From the NCBI GenBank assembly GCA_007844125.1, contig CM017570.1, positions 52,689,292 to 52,753,291 on the forward strand: a stretch of DNA of 64,000 nt, read 5' to 3'. This DNA comes from Sinonovacula constricta. Lineage: Eukaryota > Mollusca > Bivalvia > Cardiida > Solecurtidae. How positions within the stretch are numbered: the first letter of the stretch is position 1; every line of letters begins with the position of its first letter. The notes under the pieces were generated by a model, which saw only the letters and a list, made by a program, of their open reading frames with translations, was not told the DNA's origin and made no database searches. Shown here piece by piece: positions 13,690 through 27,029 of the stretch. The position numbers and the translations under genes were made by a program.

Positions 13690-15050
13690 AGGCATATATT
13701 CTCTCAGGATCGTGCTGCTTTTAGTAAGGAATATTTCGTCCCAGCCGGTCCTGTACTGATAGGCGTATCATTTTAGACTGAATGCGAGGGTTTACTATCA
13801 ATCCTTGGCTCCCTGTTATTTTTCTAATTTTCTAGTTTTTCCATGTAGTCCATGCCTCATTCTTGTTAACATGACAGTCTTTCTGTCATTTCCAATCTTT
13901 TATACTTACCGGCGCAGTAACTCCTTAATAAAGTAGAACTTTGTTTTGACAAAAGGACAGAAAGTCTCTTCTTTCCACGCTTGGAATTAAAGTGCTTTTC
14001 ACTGCAATGTTGATACAATTCTGTTTTATTTCTGTATTTGATATTGCTTTTTTTGGCAAATATGCCACTCTGGTGTTGCTATTCTGGAACTCCAACAAAC
14101 CTACTACCATCGTCGGACACCAACGGCCGATCCATTCAGTTACTCTCCATTCAACGCCCGTGGGATATTTATTTCACTTTTCGCCGTTTCTGGTATTTCA
14201 TTGGCCACTCCCAATAAATATTTCAGTTCAATGATAACACTCGTTCTTTCATTGTTTCGACTGACTTATCAAAATGGCGACGTCATTGCTATACTTCTAC
14301 ACTTTACGCTGAAGAGTATGGATTTTGTAAGCAGTTTTATGATTGGCCAATTCTTGTTCTATTCGGTTCGATAAAACGACAGAAAACCTACCAATAAACC
14401 TACGGTCGACGAATGTAGTAAAACGGAATCGTCGAGCGTGGGTATCCGTCTATGTCCTCCCATGCACTTTGAGTCATGGTTTGAGTCATGGTTGACCATT
14501 GGCTCATGTCATTTCTCCTATACTGAAAACATGACACACTAATCATTAACCGATGTTTTATTTTAAATTTAGCATTTAATCTTGTTTAGACTCAGTATTG
14601 TTTTTGTCTGTTGCAATTGTTTTACCAAATCTAAAGCAAACATGGAATTTGTAACAAAGGAAATAACTGCGCTTTAAATCTATTACAAGGCTAAGCATTT
14701 ACCTCCCTTTAAATACTTCAAACCCTGCCCATTGATTTATAACATATATATCGCTGAGATGAATACCCCAAGAACAACCACTGTCCGAATAAGTAATTCG
14801 ACACTTTCTTTATTTGTGCATATCTATATCGATGCCTGCCTGCATATCTATTAGTTAAAAATATATTGTTGATACGAAGCTTATTTACTGTCCATGACTT
14901 TCAAGTTATAAACGCGCCACGTTACCTTTCTCCTTCTCTGCGTGTTGTTATGGTACCAAATCCTTACGGTCTCGTATTTCTAGTCTCTTTGCAAGAGATG
15001 TGGTTGGCATAGTTTCCTTTTATACCATCGCTCGATGCATAACGTGCAGT
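13690..15050. other. Non-coding stretch
   Basis: No recognisable gene or repeat array. Frames at 13925-14234 on the two strands are antisense to each other and show no protein pattern. Confidence 0.55.
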
Positions 15051-15053
15051 ATG

Positions 15054-15084
<31 letters not shown>

Positions 15085-15127
15085 CATCATCATCAACATC
15101 ATCATCGTCATCATCATCATCATCATT
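15054..15127. repeat. (TCA)n imperfect microsatellite
   Basis: Trinucleotide repeat with a few substitutions. It opens artificial frames on both strands (poly-Ser, poly-Ile, poly-Asp). Confidence 0.9.
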
Positions 15128-15159
15128 AATTTCTTCTTCTATGTTGTCGTGGTCAATTC

Positions 15160-15232
15160 CATATATCCTGCGGTGTGTCTGTGGCTCAGTCCATGTGTAC
15201 ACATTCATATTAAAGCGACTCTTTCCGATATG
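15160..15232. repeat. Single dispersed copy of the 68-bp minisatellite unit
   Basis: 'ctgcggtgtgtctgtggctc', then 'agtccatgtgtacacattca', closely follows the unit of the array at 21.87-22.64 kb. It is a lone copy about 6.6 kb away from the array. Confidence 0.7.
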
Positions 15233-15239
15233 GCTAAAA

Positions 15240-16570
15240 GCGACTTTTAAAAAATGTCTTTACATCCAATTTACTTTTATACTGTAACGAAAGCCTTACA
15301 GGCTGGATTACTGATAATAACTATGACAAATAACACTTTTCAGCAGGTTGTTCTATTTTTAGCGCGAGCTGTTTTGACTGGGAACTCCGATTACTTTTCC
15401 ACACATGTGCATCGAAGCACAGCTGTGTAAATGGATCATCAGATGAAAAACAGACAAGGGGGAAATATAGTAAATCTAATGCGGCTTAACAAGATTTAGC
15501 TTAAACAAAGCAACTTGGGAGCAGTAATTGGCCAATGCAATGCAATCTCAAGTTGGCCGCCTGTACTTCAATGACTGCGGAAGTCGCTACAGATTATACA
15601 GATTCTGATCAACTGGTGAGTGTAAAAGGGTGGCCACAGTGTCAACAAGCATTTGATCAATATGAAGTTAGAAGTTATTTTGATATTCACTGTCTTAGGG
15701 GATTTTTCAAGTGTATGGGATTGTTACGCCATTGCGCTTTATTAAAAGTTGTAATTGCATCGGCAGACAATAGAAACTAATGACGAGGTAACCTAAAACA
15801 ACAGGATACGTTTTGATGGTCAGATACTGAGCCGTTAAACCTCTAAGCTGTCCTAATCTGCTTTAATTATAGATCAACCGAAATCAATACTGAAAGGATT
15901 TCGTGAATAAGCTAGATTGCATAACCAGACAGAGGTTAGACTTTCCACAAAGAACCTATGCATTCATAAATATCATTTATGTTTGTTGTGAATGGCTTAA
16001 AATGGTCTTTTAAAAGTACTGTGTGACCTACCACATATAACATACTGGTAAAAATACACAATGGGCATATCCTGATATATATTGATAGTTTTCACAACAC
16101 AATGTTTAGGATAGTGTTACACTTTTTTTTTACTTTTCTATTTTGTGAGTTAAACAATATGATGTGTTTATTTACAATTATACATTTTTTCAGTATGAGA
16201 GAAGAGTTAAGATGGTGTAGCTGTAAGAAAGCTATATCAAGGTATTTATGATGTTTTATTTCACAGATGGTATACCTGCACATTTCCATAATACTAGGCT
16301 GTTAAAAATTGAATAAAGCATCATATTCAAATACGGTTGTTAGACTTTTAATCGGGATTTATTTCTGGGTTTTCTTTTATGTTTTTTTTTAATTACTACT
16401 TTATAGTATTTTAGTCATTAATTATTTATCCGACTCAATTATTTACAAATATACAGCTTTATATTTTATTGACAGAACATATCAGCTGAATATAATGGTC
16501 ATACTACTGTCACATCATATAAAGCTGGATAAAGAACAGTAATGTTTGATTGTTTTTTTTTCTTTTTGTA
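15240..16570. other. Non-coding stretch with one unrecognised 81-codon frame
   Basis: A frame at 15535-15780 (+) starts with ATG and has mixed composition with several Cys, but shows no motif I know, no splice context and no duplicate in the window. I do not call it a gene. Confidence 0.5.
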
Positions 16571-16571
16571 T

Positions 16572-16830
16572 ATTGTGGGGCGCCTGTGACAAAGTGGTAG
16601 AATCAACGAGTGTAATCGTCTGACTGCTTAGCTTCTACCATGTGTGTTCAAGTCCCATTCGGGACAAAGGACTTAATGTCGGAAGGTCTTCCAGCTGTCT
16701 TGCAGTGTTCCGGTAGTTCTACATAGACATATGCCTGGGGTCTTCCTCCACCAAGTAGCTGGACACCACTAATGTGATCATGATATGTTGCTGCTATGTG
16801 TTTCAAAAACAAAACAAACAAAAAATTATG
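16572..16830 (+). mobile_element. tRNA-derived SINE, copy 2
   Basis: A tRNA-like head ('gtggtagaatcaacgag', then the B-box-like 'gttcaagtcccattcgggac') is followed by 'gtcttccagctgtcttgcag', 'agacatatgcctggg' and 'cttcctccaccaagtagctg', ending in an A-rich tail near 16803-16826. It is the best preserved copy in the window. Confidence 0.75.
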
Positions 16831-16929
16831 TTACCCTATATAACTACATACAATTATAATTGATGTAAATGGATAACCACTTTGCTACTAACAGTCAATG
16901 TCAGACAGTATTTAACCATCTGTCGTAAT

Positions 16930-17065
16930 TTTTATTTTCTATGTGTGGGTTCAAGTCCCGGTTTGGGACTTAAGGAGTGAGGTCTTCCAGCTGACTTGCA
17001 ATAATACCGATAGTTAATTGTTTTAAATATTTTATGTCCTCTTCCAGGCAAAAGCTGGACTTTAC
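16930..17065 (+). mobile_element. tRNA-derived SINE, copy 3, decayed
   Basis: 'gtgggttcaagtcccggttt' followed by 'gaggtcttccagctgacttg' and 'cctcttccaggcaaaagctgg' matches the order in copy 2, with more changes. Confidence 0.6.
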
Positions 17066-18315
17066 TTTTAAGACTGTTATTGTGTAGTTGCAATTTGTTG
17101 CTCTTTTTTAAGGGCTGAATTATATACTTCAAGGCAGCCATTTTGAGAAAACAACTGGTCGGTAATATTCCTTCAGGTGATATTGCTATGTACCGGGCCT
17201 GTTATCCCAGACATCAAACACGTACTTTTAGACAAGAAAAAAAAGACAAACTCACAGTAAAAGCTTGTAATCCTATTTCAGTTGAGTCAGCAATTGCCAG
17301 GACAACATCACAAAAGCTGAGATTTGGGGCAGGAAGAACAAGCCAGAAATGACATGGCGATGCAGGAGAACAATTAATGTTGATTGACATAATATTATTG
17401 GTAGACCATGCATACACCACGTTTAAAATTTGAAGAATTAAAAAATGCTATCTAATGATTTAGGTGAAATAAAACAATACATAATGTGAAACAATGCAAC
17501 AAGTATATAACAATTTAAAACAAGAACTACATGGCACGGAAGTTGTAAAGCCGTGTTGCTTTAAGAGTTGTTGGGCAAGATTTGACACGAATGCCATAAG
17601 AAATATTATGAATATCCAAATGGTCCCTGTGAATATCGTGGATATTGTCAACATGAGCTACGAAATTTAGTCATTTAAGATTTATCTGCTGCTAGCCGGA
17701 TCTGGTTTCCTGATACCTCAACCCAGACTTTGGTAAACTATATATATGATAAGTATCTACGGTTAGAAATTTTTTTGTCATTGTCCTCCAGAGCCTCTTG
17801 GTGAATGTGATAGCCATTGAATGGAACATGTGGCAAGTCTAGTGACTTCGGATGAGGTATGACCATGTCCATTTCATGAAATATTAAACATATATTTAAA
17901 ACTTCATAATGAATGTGAATAAACTTCATAATAGATTTGAATAGTCTAATTTTCTTTTCCATTTAAATGGTGCACAATGAAAAGTGGCCATTTTAGACAA
18001 GGGCATATGTTACTATTTATTTCAGTGTTCCCTCTCTGAATGAAAATGGGTTAAAAGGATGTATCCAATAGTTTGGAACAAGTTTTCCCCCTTAAACAAT
18101 CAAGAAATATGTTACCTGAAATGATCACATAAAGTACTGTTTATTGACATCCTACAATTATGTGAAAAATCATATCAGCATCCCGTTAATCTGCTCTGTC
18201 ACTGATAACTAATTTAAGCAAAGCTTCAAATCGCGACCCCACCCATCAGGCTTGTTAGAGATTTAGAAAGAATGGACATTCAGAGCAAATTATTTCATAC
18301 TTTTGCACTGTCTAA
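17066..18315. other. Non-coding stretch
   Basis: Short frames at 17143-17352 (+) and 17738-17962 (-) show no family pattern. Nothing else is supported. Confidence 0.5.
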
Positions 18316-18318
18316 CAA

Positions 18319-18476
18319 TTGAGGTAGTGTTCTAGGTCTGAGTTTATACAAAGATTATGCCTAATTTCCCCAAACAGTGGGGCTATAGTGTTATATATTG
18401 AGGTAGTGTTCTAACGTTTGAGTTTATGCAAAGAGTTGCCTTAATTTTCCCAAACAGTGGGAAAATTGTGTTATGT
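18319..18476. repeat. 79-bp tandem duplication
   Basis: 'ttgaggtagtgttct' recurs 79 bp apart (18319 and 18398). Both copies continue with 'gagttta' and 'cccaaacagtggg'. Confidence 0.8.
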
Positions 18477-18488
18477 GCTCTTAATATT

Positions 18489-18513
18489 TATATATATATA
18501 TATATATATATAT
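18489..18513. repeat. (TA)n microsatellite
   Basis: About 12 TA units. Confidence 0.9.
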
Positions 18514-19698
18514 TTGGCTTACTGTTAAATGTTGAAGTAACATGACATGGTATAAATGTGTAAATGGTATAAAAGAGTAAGCCACAATTTGAGCTTGTTT
18601 ATTGGGTTCATAGTCCCACTAACAGTATGTCAGATATCTGGAAACCACTTGAAGCAGTATCCACTTGAAAAAAAAGAGTTCTGCCTCCACTGTGTATAGC
18701 ATGCCGTGAACACCTGGCATGATACCACACCCAGTCACATTATCCTAACACTGGGCCAACCAGTTTTGGAACTACCCTTATATTTGCCTTACCCTTTTCA
18801 TTCATTGTACATGTATATGAGTTTGAAACTTTACTTAATTTTAAACAATTTTATTAATCATCATCATTTAATAGTGAATCCATGGTCAAACCAATCAACA
18901 AACAAACACTAAGCAGTGCAGATTTTACTAAAGATAAGACTGATAATTGTTGTTGCTTCAGAAATGCGTATAATGGCAATTGCATGAGTGAAAGGGTTAA
19001 ATAATTTTAATTTACTTCTAATGACTTTACTGGCAAACTATTTAAATAATTGAACTATTATACACTTACCTATCTCCAAGTGACTATACATTAGTTATAC
19101 GTATATTGAAGCATTACTATACAAGCTGGCACAAAACAACACAGTTATTGTAATCATGTTCATAAATGCATAAAAGCCATTTGAAACAAGGTATAAGCCA
19201 TGTGATTTATAGACAACATGAAGAATGACACACTGATCAAAACATAATTTGTATTACTATATTTGATTTAAGAAAGTTGTATTGTTACTGGTCCCAAGCA
19301 TTTTACGGCAGGCACGCAGAACCTCTGAATCTTTTTGGGAGGGGGGCATCTGGTACTGATACACCATGGCAGGACACCTTTCAATCCAGAGCCAGGTGGA
19401 CACAAGAAGCCCATCCGGAACAATACTCATTGTCATTTGGCAACCATTTCCCTAACCCCTTCCCCAGCTCCTCTGTCAGCTGGTTGATAAATGTCTAATA
19501 ATAGAACAGAATAGCACTTAACTGACTTGTAACTTGTTAACACTATGCCCTTTTAGGCTTATGACATAGGTTTGAGTGGTGGACATGTCAAATGGAGGTC
19601 ACAGATCCAACATATGTCATGAGAAGCAAGTTCTAGCTATCAGGGTTTCGTTCTTTCAAGAAATAAACAAAACTGAAAAGGGTAATCGACGCTGTTAT
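18514..19698. other. Non-coding stretch
   Basis: No gene supported. A 73-codon frame at 19277-19498 has no recognisable motif. Confidence 0.5.
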
Positions 19699-20830
19699 TT
19701 AAGGTAAGAGGGGCCTAATTAGCCAATGCTGTCTGAAACGGCGATGTTTGGCGACATCGAGTTCGTAAATGCCCTCGGCAGTATCCGACACGTTCTCCGG
19801 AGCTAATCGGATTTGATCGTAGCAAACATTTTTAATCATTATTTTTTATGTATCTTGCAAATATTGACAATATTTTTTTCAAACAAGTAATAATTTCAAC
19901 AAAAATATCTCATATTTCTTTAAATAAAAAAATATTTACGAAAAAATTGGGATCCCAAAGCGTGACGTTATATTTTCGGAAAATACCAAAATGGCGGACA
20001 GGGACAGCAGAGCAATCGTACCTACTCGGCGATCTCCGGCAAGTTTTGGATATATTCGGATTATGTAGAGGACGGAATTACCCGAGGAGTTCCGAGTGAC
20101 AGCAGAGGTCGATATGTGAAACGGAAAACATTAAAATCAACAATTTAAGTTATATTGTAAACAGATACACATTCAGAAGTCAGTTTTAATCAGATCTGTA
20201 AAAGATCTTTGTGAAACATAAAGGTATTGTGCAAAATGTTGACAGAAAATCTTTTTTTACAGGTTTGTTGTTGTTGTTGTTTTGTTAAGAAAAACATGGA
20301 ATATGACAATTTTAAAGCTAATATTTCAAAAACTAAACGGTGAAAGTCTGTAATTATTTGTTATGTGATTGGTATATGTATATAGCAAATTTTGATATGC
20401 ATTTTATAAATATACTGGTATAATTAAAATATTTAGAAACTCTGAAAGTTTGTGTATGTTTCTGTGTCAAGGAAATTTTCCGAGGGGGTATAGATGCCTT
20501 TTTCAGTCTAAAATCATCAAATGTTTGTACTTGAACTATATAAATGAGTTCTTTTTAATGTTTAGGGTTATGCTTATAAAGTTACACCACTGATGCTAAA
20601 ATATATTATAGTTTTGAACCCCCAATTTAGACATTTTAGCAATAACCACTTGTAAAAAATGGTCCTGGGACAAGGCGAGGGGGTCACCCTATTCAAATGT
20701 GAGTTTTTACAAAACATGACGGTGAAATTCTTTCATATTTCATTTTTATATCTGATATATGATATTTATCACTATGGACATGCTTAGTTTAGGATTCTAA
20801 TTAGCTTCTTTTAGGCCCCTCTTACCTTAA
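19699..20830. mobile_element. TTAA-flanked MITE-like element
   Basis: The first 20 bases, TTAAGGTAAGAGGGGCCTAA, are the exact reverse complement of the last 20 at 20811-20830. Both ends carry TTAA, the target duplication of piggyBac-type transposons. The interior (about 1.1 kb) has no transposase frame, so it would be non-autonomous. An 83-codon frame at 19848-20099 shows no motif. The inner terminal sequence starts GG rather than the usual CC of piggyBac ends, so the superfamily is uncertain; a 3-bp TAT duplication outside the TTAA is an alternative. Confidence 0.75.
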
Positions 20831-21865
20831 TATATGAAAATAGATGCAAAATAATAATTAGATTTACCTAAGGATACAGAAGAGGTTATCAGCATATTAT
20901 AAGTGCATTAGTTGTGCAACCACTCCCTTACATGTTCATCATATAATCTGTAATCCTTGGCATTGATAAAAACAGTCGCTTTCTGTTTCTGTATATCCAT
21001 TGGATCCTATGACAAAGATAAACAGAAATAATGCAAACAGTCATTTGCACAGGTGGTACTTTGAGATAATCAATACTCATATGACAGAATGTGGCCTGTT
21101 TAAGTAAAATTCTTTGTTTTATTAACAATATAAATACATAAAATAGTATACAAATAAAACATGGTTTTCTGGGTACATTATGAGACAATAAAGCTATTAT
21201 GACATTTTGTAGAATGTTATAATTATCGAGAAGTGATGGCCATGATTTTACATTGATATTTTTGGCGTTGATAGTCAAGACTTTTTAGCATCTAAGATAA
21301 AATCTCCAGTACCTAGATCTTAATGACAATTTTAAAATGAAAATACAACATACAGAAGTTACAATTTTCAAGAGAAATATAAAGTGACCTACCATCTCTG
21401 TTTCTTTGTCTTTGTACACATTATACACTTACTGGTAGTTTACCTTTTTGTTTTGAAGTGTCTTCCTCACCGACAACACTTGGAGGTAATAAGAAAACAT
21501 TTTCTAGTAACAAGACATCACATGTTCAATGGCTGAACATGGGTAAATGATAACATTAAAATACAAATAACCTACATAATTTATTCTCTTAAATAACCTT
21601 TCTACACAATAAGTATGCAGTGTTAGGTGACAAAGGCAGGAAATGCTGACCAAATAAATACATTGACGTTATTAGATATAGATAAATAAGAGTATGTGTG
21701 CTATGCGCTCATGGAACAAATAAATTCAGAATACCCTTAATTATGATAAGTAAACTAAATTCCATTTAAGTTCTTTGTCAAAAAGTATCCATAATTTAAA
21801 CAATATATTTTATATTCTGATAAGTTTGCCCTATAGGTAAATATCAAGAAAAATTGCATGATTAG
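20831..21865. other. Non-coding stretch
   Basis: A 116-codon minus frame (20928-21278) is hydrophobic and AT-driven with no recognisable motif. No gene called. Confidence 0.5.
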
Positions 21866-21867
21866 CT

Positions 21868-22640
21868 CTATCCGTGAGTATGTAGGCCAGATCATGTGTA
21901 CACATTTATGTTAATGTAAGGAGGTATTCTAGGTGTCTGCGGTGTGTATGTGGCCCAGACCATGTGTGCACATTCTTGTTAACCTTAGGCGGTATTTTCG
22001 ATATCTGCGGTGAGTATGTGGCCCAGACCATGTGTGCACATTCATATTATTGCAAGGAGGTATTCTAGGTTTCTGCGGTATGTATGTGGCCCAGACCATA
22101 TGTGCACATTATTATTAATGAAAGGAGGTATTCTAGGTATCTGCTATGTGTATGTGGCCCAGACCATGTGTGCACATTCATGTTAACGTAAGGAGGTATT
22201 TTAGGTGTCTGCGGTGTGTATGTGGCCCAGACCATGTGTGCACATTCATGTTAACGTAAGGCGATATTCCCGGTATCTCCGGTGTGTATGTGACCCAGAC
22301 CATGTGTGCACATTCATGTTAACTTAAGGTGGTATTCTAGGTATCTGCGGTGTGTATGTGGCCCGGACCATGCGTGCACTCATGTTAACGTAAGAAGGTA
22401 TTCTAGGTGTCTGCGGTGAGTATGTGGCCCAGACCATGTGTGCACATTTATGTTAATGTTGGGCGGTATTCAAGGTATCTGTGGTGTTTATGTGGGCCAG
22501 ACCATGTGTGCCCATTCATGTTAATGTTGGGCGGTATTCAAGATATATGTGCTGTGTATGTGGCTCACACCATGTGTGTACATTCATGTTTATGTAAGCC
22601 GTTATTCCAAATAGTGTGCGTTACGTCTGTGACTCCGATT
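21868..22640. repeat. 68-bp minisatellite, about 11 copies
   Basis: The core 'gtatgtggcccagaccatgt' recurs at 68-bp spacing (for example 'agacca' at 21957 and 22025), followed by 'gcacattcatgtta' and a variable 'aggaggtattctaggt'. The outer copies are more diverged than the central ones. Confidence 0.92.
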
Positions 22641-22649
22641 TTGTGTACA

Positions 22650-23090
22650 CAATTATATTAAGGTTATTCGGTATTCCAGATATTCTTTGTTTATGTGCGT
22701 ATCTGATTTTACACGCATATGCATTAGATGCATTGAGTATTCCTCCACTTAGATAGATAAACATTGTCCCTGAGACCTTCACCATGTAAGTGATATTGAC
22801 ATATTTTATATGCTTTGATAAGACTTATACATACAAACAAAAGTCTTGTTTGAATGCTTTATATATCAATATAATAAGAAAGTTAAAAAAATGTTCCAAC
22901 ATTTGTCTGAAAAATAATGACGCAATTAAACTTGTAATAGACGCATGTATACTTGAATTTTATTAAGGATACATAGATTGTTACACTATGCAGCGACTGG
23001 AAATGAATGAATTAGAAATTAAACACGACCCAATATTTTATTTTTATTTCAGTTGACTGATAAAATGTCAGAACACAAACCATCATACAA
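22650..23090. other. Spacer between minisatellites
   Basis: No gene or repeat seen. Confidence 0.5.
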
Positions 23091-23094
23091 GTGT

Positions 23095-24690
23095 TAGCAG
23101 CCAGATCATTGACCGGGTAGAAGCACATTCCCTCCCAGAGTAAGCTGCAAGACCCAGGACACATGGCCGGCTAGAACTACTGCTTTGGTCTTCAAAGCAA
23201 AAGGTTTAAGACCTGGTCAGACTACCAGCCATAAAACCGGCAGCTGTAAGACAAATCACACATGACCAAGTAGATCCGCTGAAAGACAGAGAGACAGCTG
23301 TAAGACCTTTGACACATTACCAGGTAGAGCCACTGAAACTAAGAGAGACATCTGTCAGACCTAGGACACATGGCCAGGTAGATCCACTGAAACTCTGAGA
23401 TACAGCTGTAAGTCATAGTACACATGACCAGGTAGATCCACTTGAAATTAAGAGAGACAGCTGTAAGACCTAGGACACATGGTCGAGTAGATCCACTGGC
23501 TCTCAGATAGACAGCTATAAGACCTAGGGCACATGGCCAGGTAGATCTACTGGCACACAGATAGACAGCTGTAAGACCTAGGGCACATGACCAGGTAGAT
23601 CCACTGGCACTCAGAGAAACAGCTTTAAGACCTAGGGCACATGGCCAGGTAGATCAACTGGCACTCAGATAGACAGCTATAAGACCTAGGGCACATGACC
23701 AGGTAGATCCACTGGCACTCAGAGAAACAGCTTTAAGACCTAGGGCACATGGCCAGGTAGATCCACTGGCACTCAGATAGACAGCTATAAGACCTAGGGC
23801 ACATGACCAGGTAGATCCACTGTCACTCAGATCGACAGCTGTAAGACCTAGGGCACGTGACCAGGTAGATCCACTGGCACTCAGATATACAGCTATACGA
23901 CCTATGGCACATGACCGAGAAAATCCAATGGCACTCAGATAGACAGCTACAAGACCTAGGGCACATGGCCAGGTAGATCCACTGGCACTCAGATAGACAG
24001 CTATAAGACCCATGACACATGACCGAGAAGATCCAATGGCACTCGGATAGACAGCTACAAGACCTAGGGCACATGACCAGGTAGATCCACTGGCACTCAG
24101 AGAAACAGCTGTAAGCCCTAGGTCACTGGACCCGGTAGATCCACAGGCACTTAGAGAGATAGCTGTCAGAATTAGATGACCTCGTAGAACCACCTGTTCT
24201 CCCGATCATCACTTGTAAGAACTTGGAACGTACCACTGGCCCCCTATACCTCTGCTCTTGGCCCAGGACAAATTATCTGATCGAACCACCGGTCTTAGGT
24301 ACGTCAGCTGTAGGGTCCAATACAGAAGACCTAGTAGACTCACCGGTTCACTGAACTTCTGCTGTTGGACACTAGACACATTAACTAGTCGAATGACCGG
24401 GTAGAATTACAACCCTTACCCGCAAGCGTTAGATGTAAGATCCAGGACATATGACTGAGTAGAATCACCTTCTCTCTGAGCGTCAGCTCTGGGACGACCC
24501 AGGACAACTGACCTAGTAGAACCACCGGCGCTTCGTTGACAGTAAGACCTAATACACATTACCTTGTAGCACCACTTGTCCCCAGAGTGACAGATGTAGG
24601 ACCTAGGACACATGACCAGGTAGAATTAAAGGCCCACCGAGCATCAGCTGTAAGACCGAGGACACACGTTCGGGAAAGACCTAAGACACA
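23095..24690. repeat. 54-bp minisatellite, about 28 copies
   Basis: Units of exactly 54 bp in the core (for example 'gggcac' at 23581, 23635 and 23689) carry 'ccaggtagatccactggcac', 'tcagatagacagct' and 'aagacctagggcacatg'. Because 54 is divisible by three, the minus strand stays open for 179 codons (24193-23654) as an 18-residue repeat containing 'VYLSASGSTWSCALGL'. Both flanks are strongly diverged, so the centre has been homogenised. Confidence 0.92.
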
Positions 24691-24699
24691 GACCAGGCA

Positions 24700-25540
24700 A
24701 TCAAATAGCTTTTTAGCTTTAAATTATTAATGTACAAATGCTACAAATGCTATATATCGGCAATACTAAATGCTAAGCTTTAAATTTTGCGACTACATTT
24801 ATATGTGTTAGAATGAAATGCTGAATACCGGTCAATTTAAGCTTGACAGCACGTTGCCACCATAGCTTATCATTGTTTTAAGAGGTTAACGTAACCGTGT
24901 CCGGATGATCAAGTGATGAATGACAAAATAGTTTCTGTCGATAATACATTAACTTAAATGTCAATATATATTTGTGGTTTTATTTTTAATGTTATCATAG
25001 GTAAATGTCAATTAATGCGATATTTTCTTAACGTTGATTAAGTAGCTGTACGGTTGTAAATGTGCGTAGATTTTACAAGCTATAACAAATAATAGACGCC
25101 TACTACGACCATGTTCTTATAAATAATATGACCACTATGTTGTAAATTAATGAATTGTTAAAAATAACGCGTTTTAGAAATTTAGTTATTTTTTATGCAT
25201 GGATCTTAAATTGATTTATAAGTCAAAAATGTTAGCGAAGTTTAACGTAGTCATATGCTTTGTATATGCAAATTACTACTTAAATTACATATAGGGTTTT
25301 CTTTCTTCTTTAAAACATATATGCAAGTGATAACGTTTAAATCGATGAGCATAATTCACACAATTCCGTTGATATATTAAAGGAGCAATAAAACATAAAC
25401 ACAATGCACAACACTATTTTTTATTAAATATTTAACAACTATATTAACATTTTAATCACAAGCAAGCTAAAGATTAAAATGTGCATGGCTTGCTTATATG
25501 TTCTATTCCAAATTATAAACATGTAGTTATGTAAAGAATA
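24700..25540. other. AT-rich spacer
   Basis: No gene or repeat seen. Confidence 0.5.
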
Positions 25541-25543
25541 ATA

Positions 25544-26430
25544 TAATGCGTTACCAACAACATGTATAATCTACCTAAAAATCTGGCATGATAACTTTAT
25601 ATAACCAATAATAACATGTGTTACTAACAACATGTATACTATACCTTAATAATTTGGCATAATAATTTTTATATAATCAATAATAACGTTTACTAACAAT
25701 ATCTATAATATACCTTAATAATCCACCATGATAATTTTGTATAATCAATAATAACATGTGTTACCAACAACATGTATAATATACCTTAATAATCTGGAAT
25801 GATAAATTTAAATAATTCATTATAACATGTGTTATTAACAACATGCATAATATACCTTAACAATCTGACATTATAACCTAATGTAACCAATAATAACATG
25901 TGCTACTAACAACATGTATAATATACCTTAATAATCTGACATTATAACATTATGTAACCATAAATAACATGTGTTACCAACAACATGTATATATACCTTA
26001 TTAATCTGATATGATAACCTTATGTAACCATAAATAACATGTGTTACCAACAACATGTATATATACCTTATTAATCTGATATGATAACCTTATGTAACCA
26101 TAAATAACATGTGTTACCAACAACATGTATATATACCTCATTAATCTGATATGATAACCTTATGTAACCATAAATAACATGTGTTACCAACAACATGTAT
26201 ATATACCTTATTAATCTGATATGATAACCTTATGTAACCATAAAAACATGTGTTACCAACAACATGTATAATATACCTTAATAACCTAATATTATAACCT
26301 AATGTAACCAATAATAACATGTGTTACCAACAACATGTATAATATACCTTAATAATCAGACATGATAACATTATGTAACCAATAATAACATTTGTTACTA
26401 ACAACATGTATAATTATCTGACATAATGAC
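25544..26430. repeat. ~70-bp minisatellite, about 12 copies
   Basis: The core 'aacatgtgttaccaacaaca' is followed by 'tgtatatatacctta' and 'atctgatatgataacctta'. Central units are spaced exactly 70 bp (26036, 26106, 26176) and nearly identical; the outer ones vary in length. Confidence 0.93.
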
Positions 26431-26700
26431 CTTTACATTAATATAATTCATACATCGACAATGGTTAAGTCCAAACAAAACATGATAGCCAAACAGTTTG
26501 GGAAATATTTTGTATAAGCGTACAAAGATAGTGTAGTCATTAGAAGTTTGTGAAAACAATAATCGCATCTTAAATCCTCGTGCTCATATTAAAAACTCTT
26601 TCCTGCAAGTATATCAATACTTAAAGGAGCTAATCTATTCTAATTGATTAATTAACCTTCAGATTTTGATGCATATGTTTTTAAGTGTAATTTTACACAA

Positions 26701-26741
26701 TAATATAATAATAATAATAATATTAATAATAATAACAATAA

Positions 26742-26838
<97 letters not shown>
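26701..26838. repeat. Compound (AAT)n/(AAAT)n microsatellite
   Basis: AAT-type repeats flank a run of about 15 AAAT-type units (roughly 26743-26806). Confidence 0.93.
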
Positions 26839-26839
<1 letters not shown>

Positions 26840-27029
26840 GAAATTAAAATGTGTCATATATAGTACAAATACTAGTAATCTTAAAAATCCCATTCTGTTA
26901 CATAAATTTTTTTTATTGTGATCTAAATAGTCACATTCCTTATACAAATTAATTGATAACTGAAATATAAATAGTATCATTATTTCTGCACGCACGTGAA
27001 TCGATGAAATCTAAATGACCAAGCAAGTT

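Noticed and set aside
15535..15780. 81-codon ATG frame as a gene
   Set aside because: No recognisable motif, no splice or duplicate support, and its length is within chance for this region.
18319..18345. let-7-like 'tgaggtagt' seed, twice in tandem
   Set aside because: Only 9 bases match; the rest does not fit the mature let-7 sequence, and no hairpin arm is seen.
22407..22661. 84-codon frame with internal repeats
   Set aside because: Shadow of the 68-bp minisatellite.
25544..26430. Possible CRISPR array (regular ~70-bp spacing)
   Set aside because: Whole units are conserved, with no unique spacers between short repeats; this is an ordinary eukaryotic minisatellite. The same holds for the 67-, 68-, 54-, 44- and 56-bp arrays.
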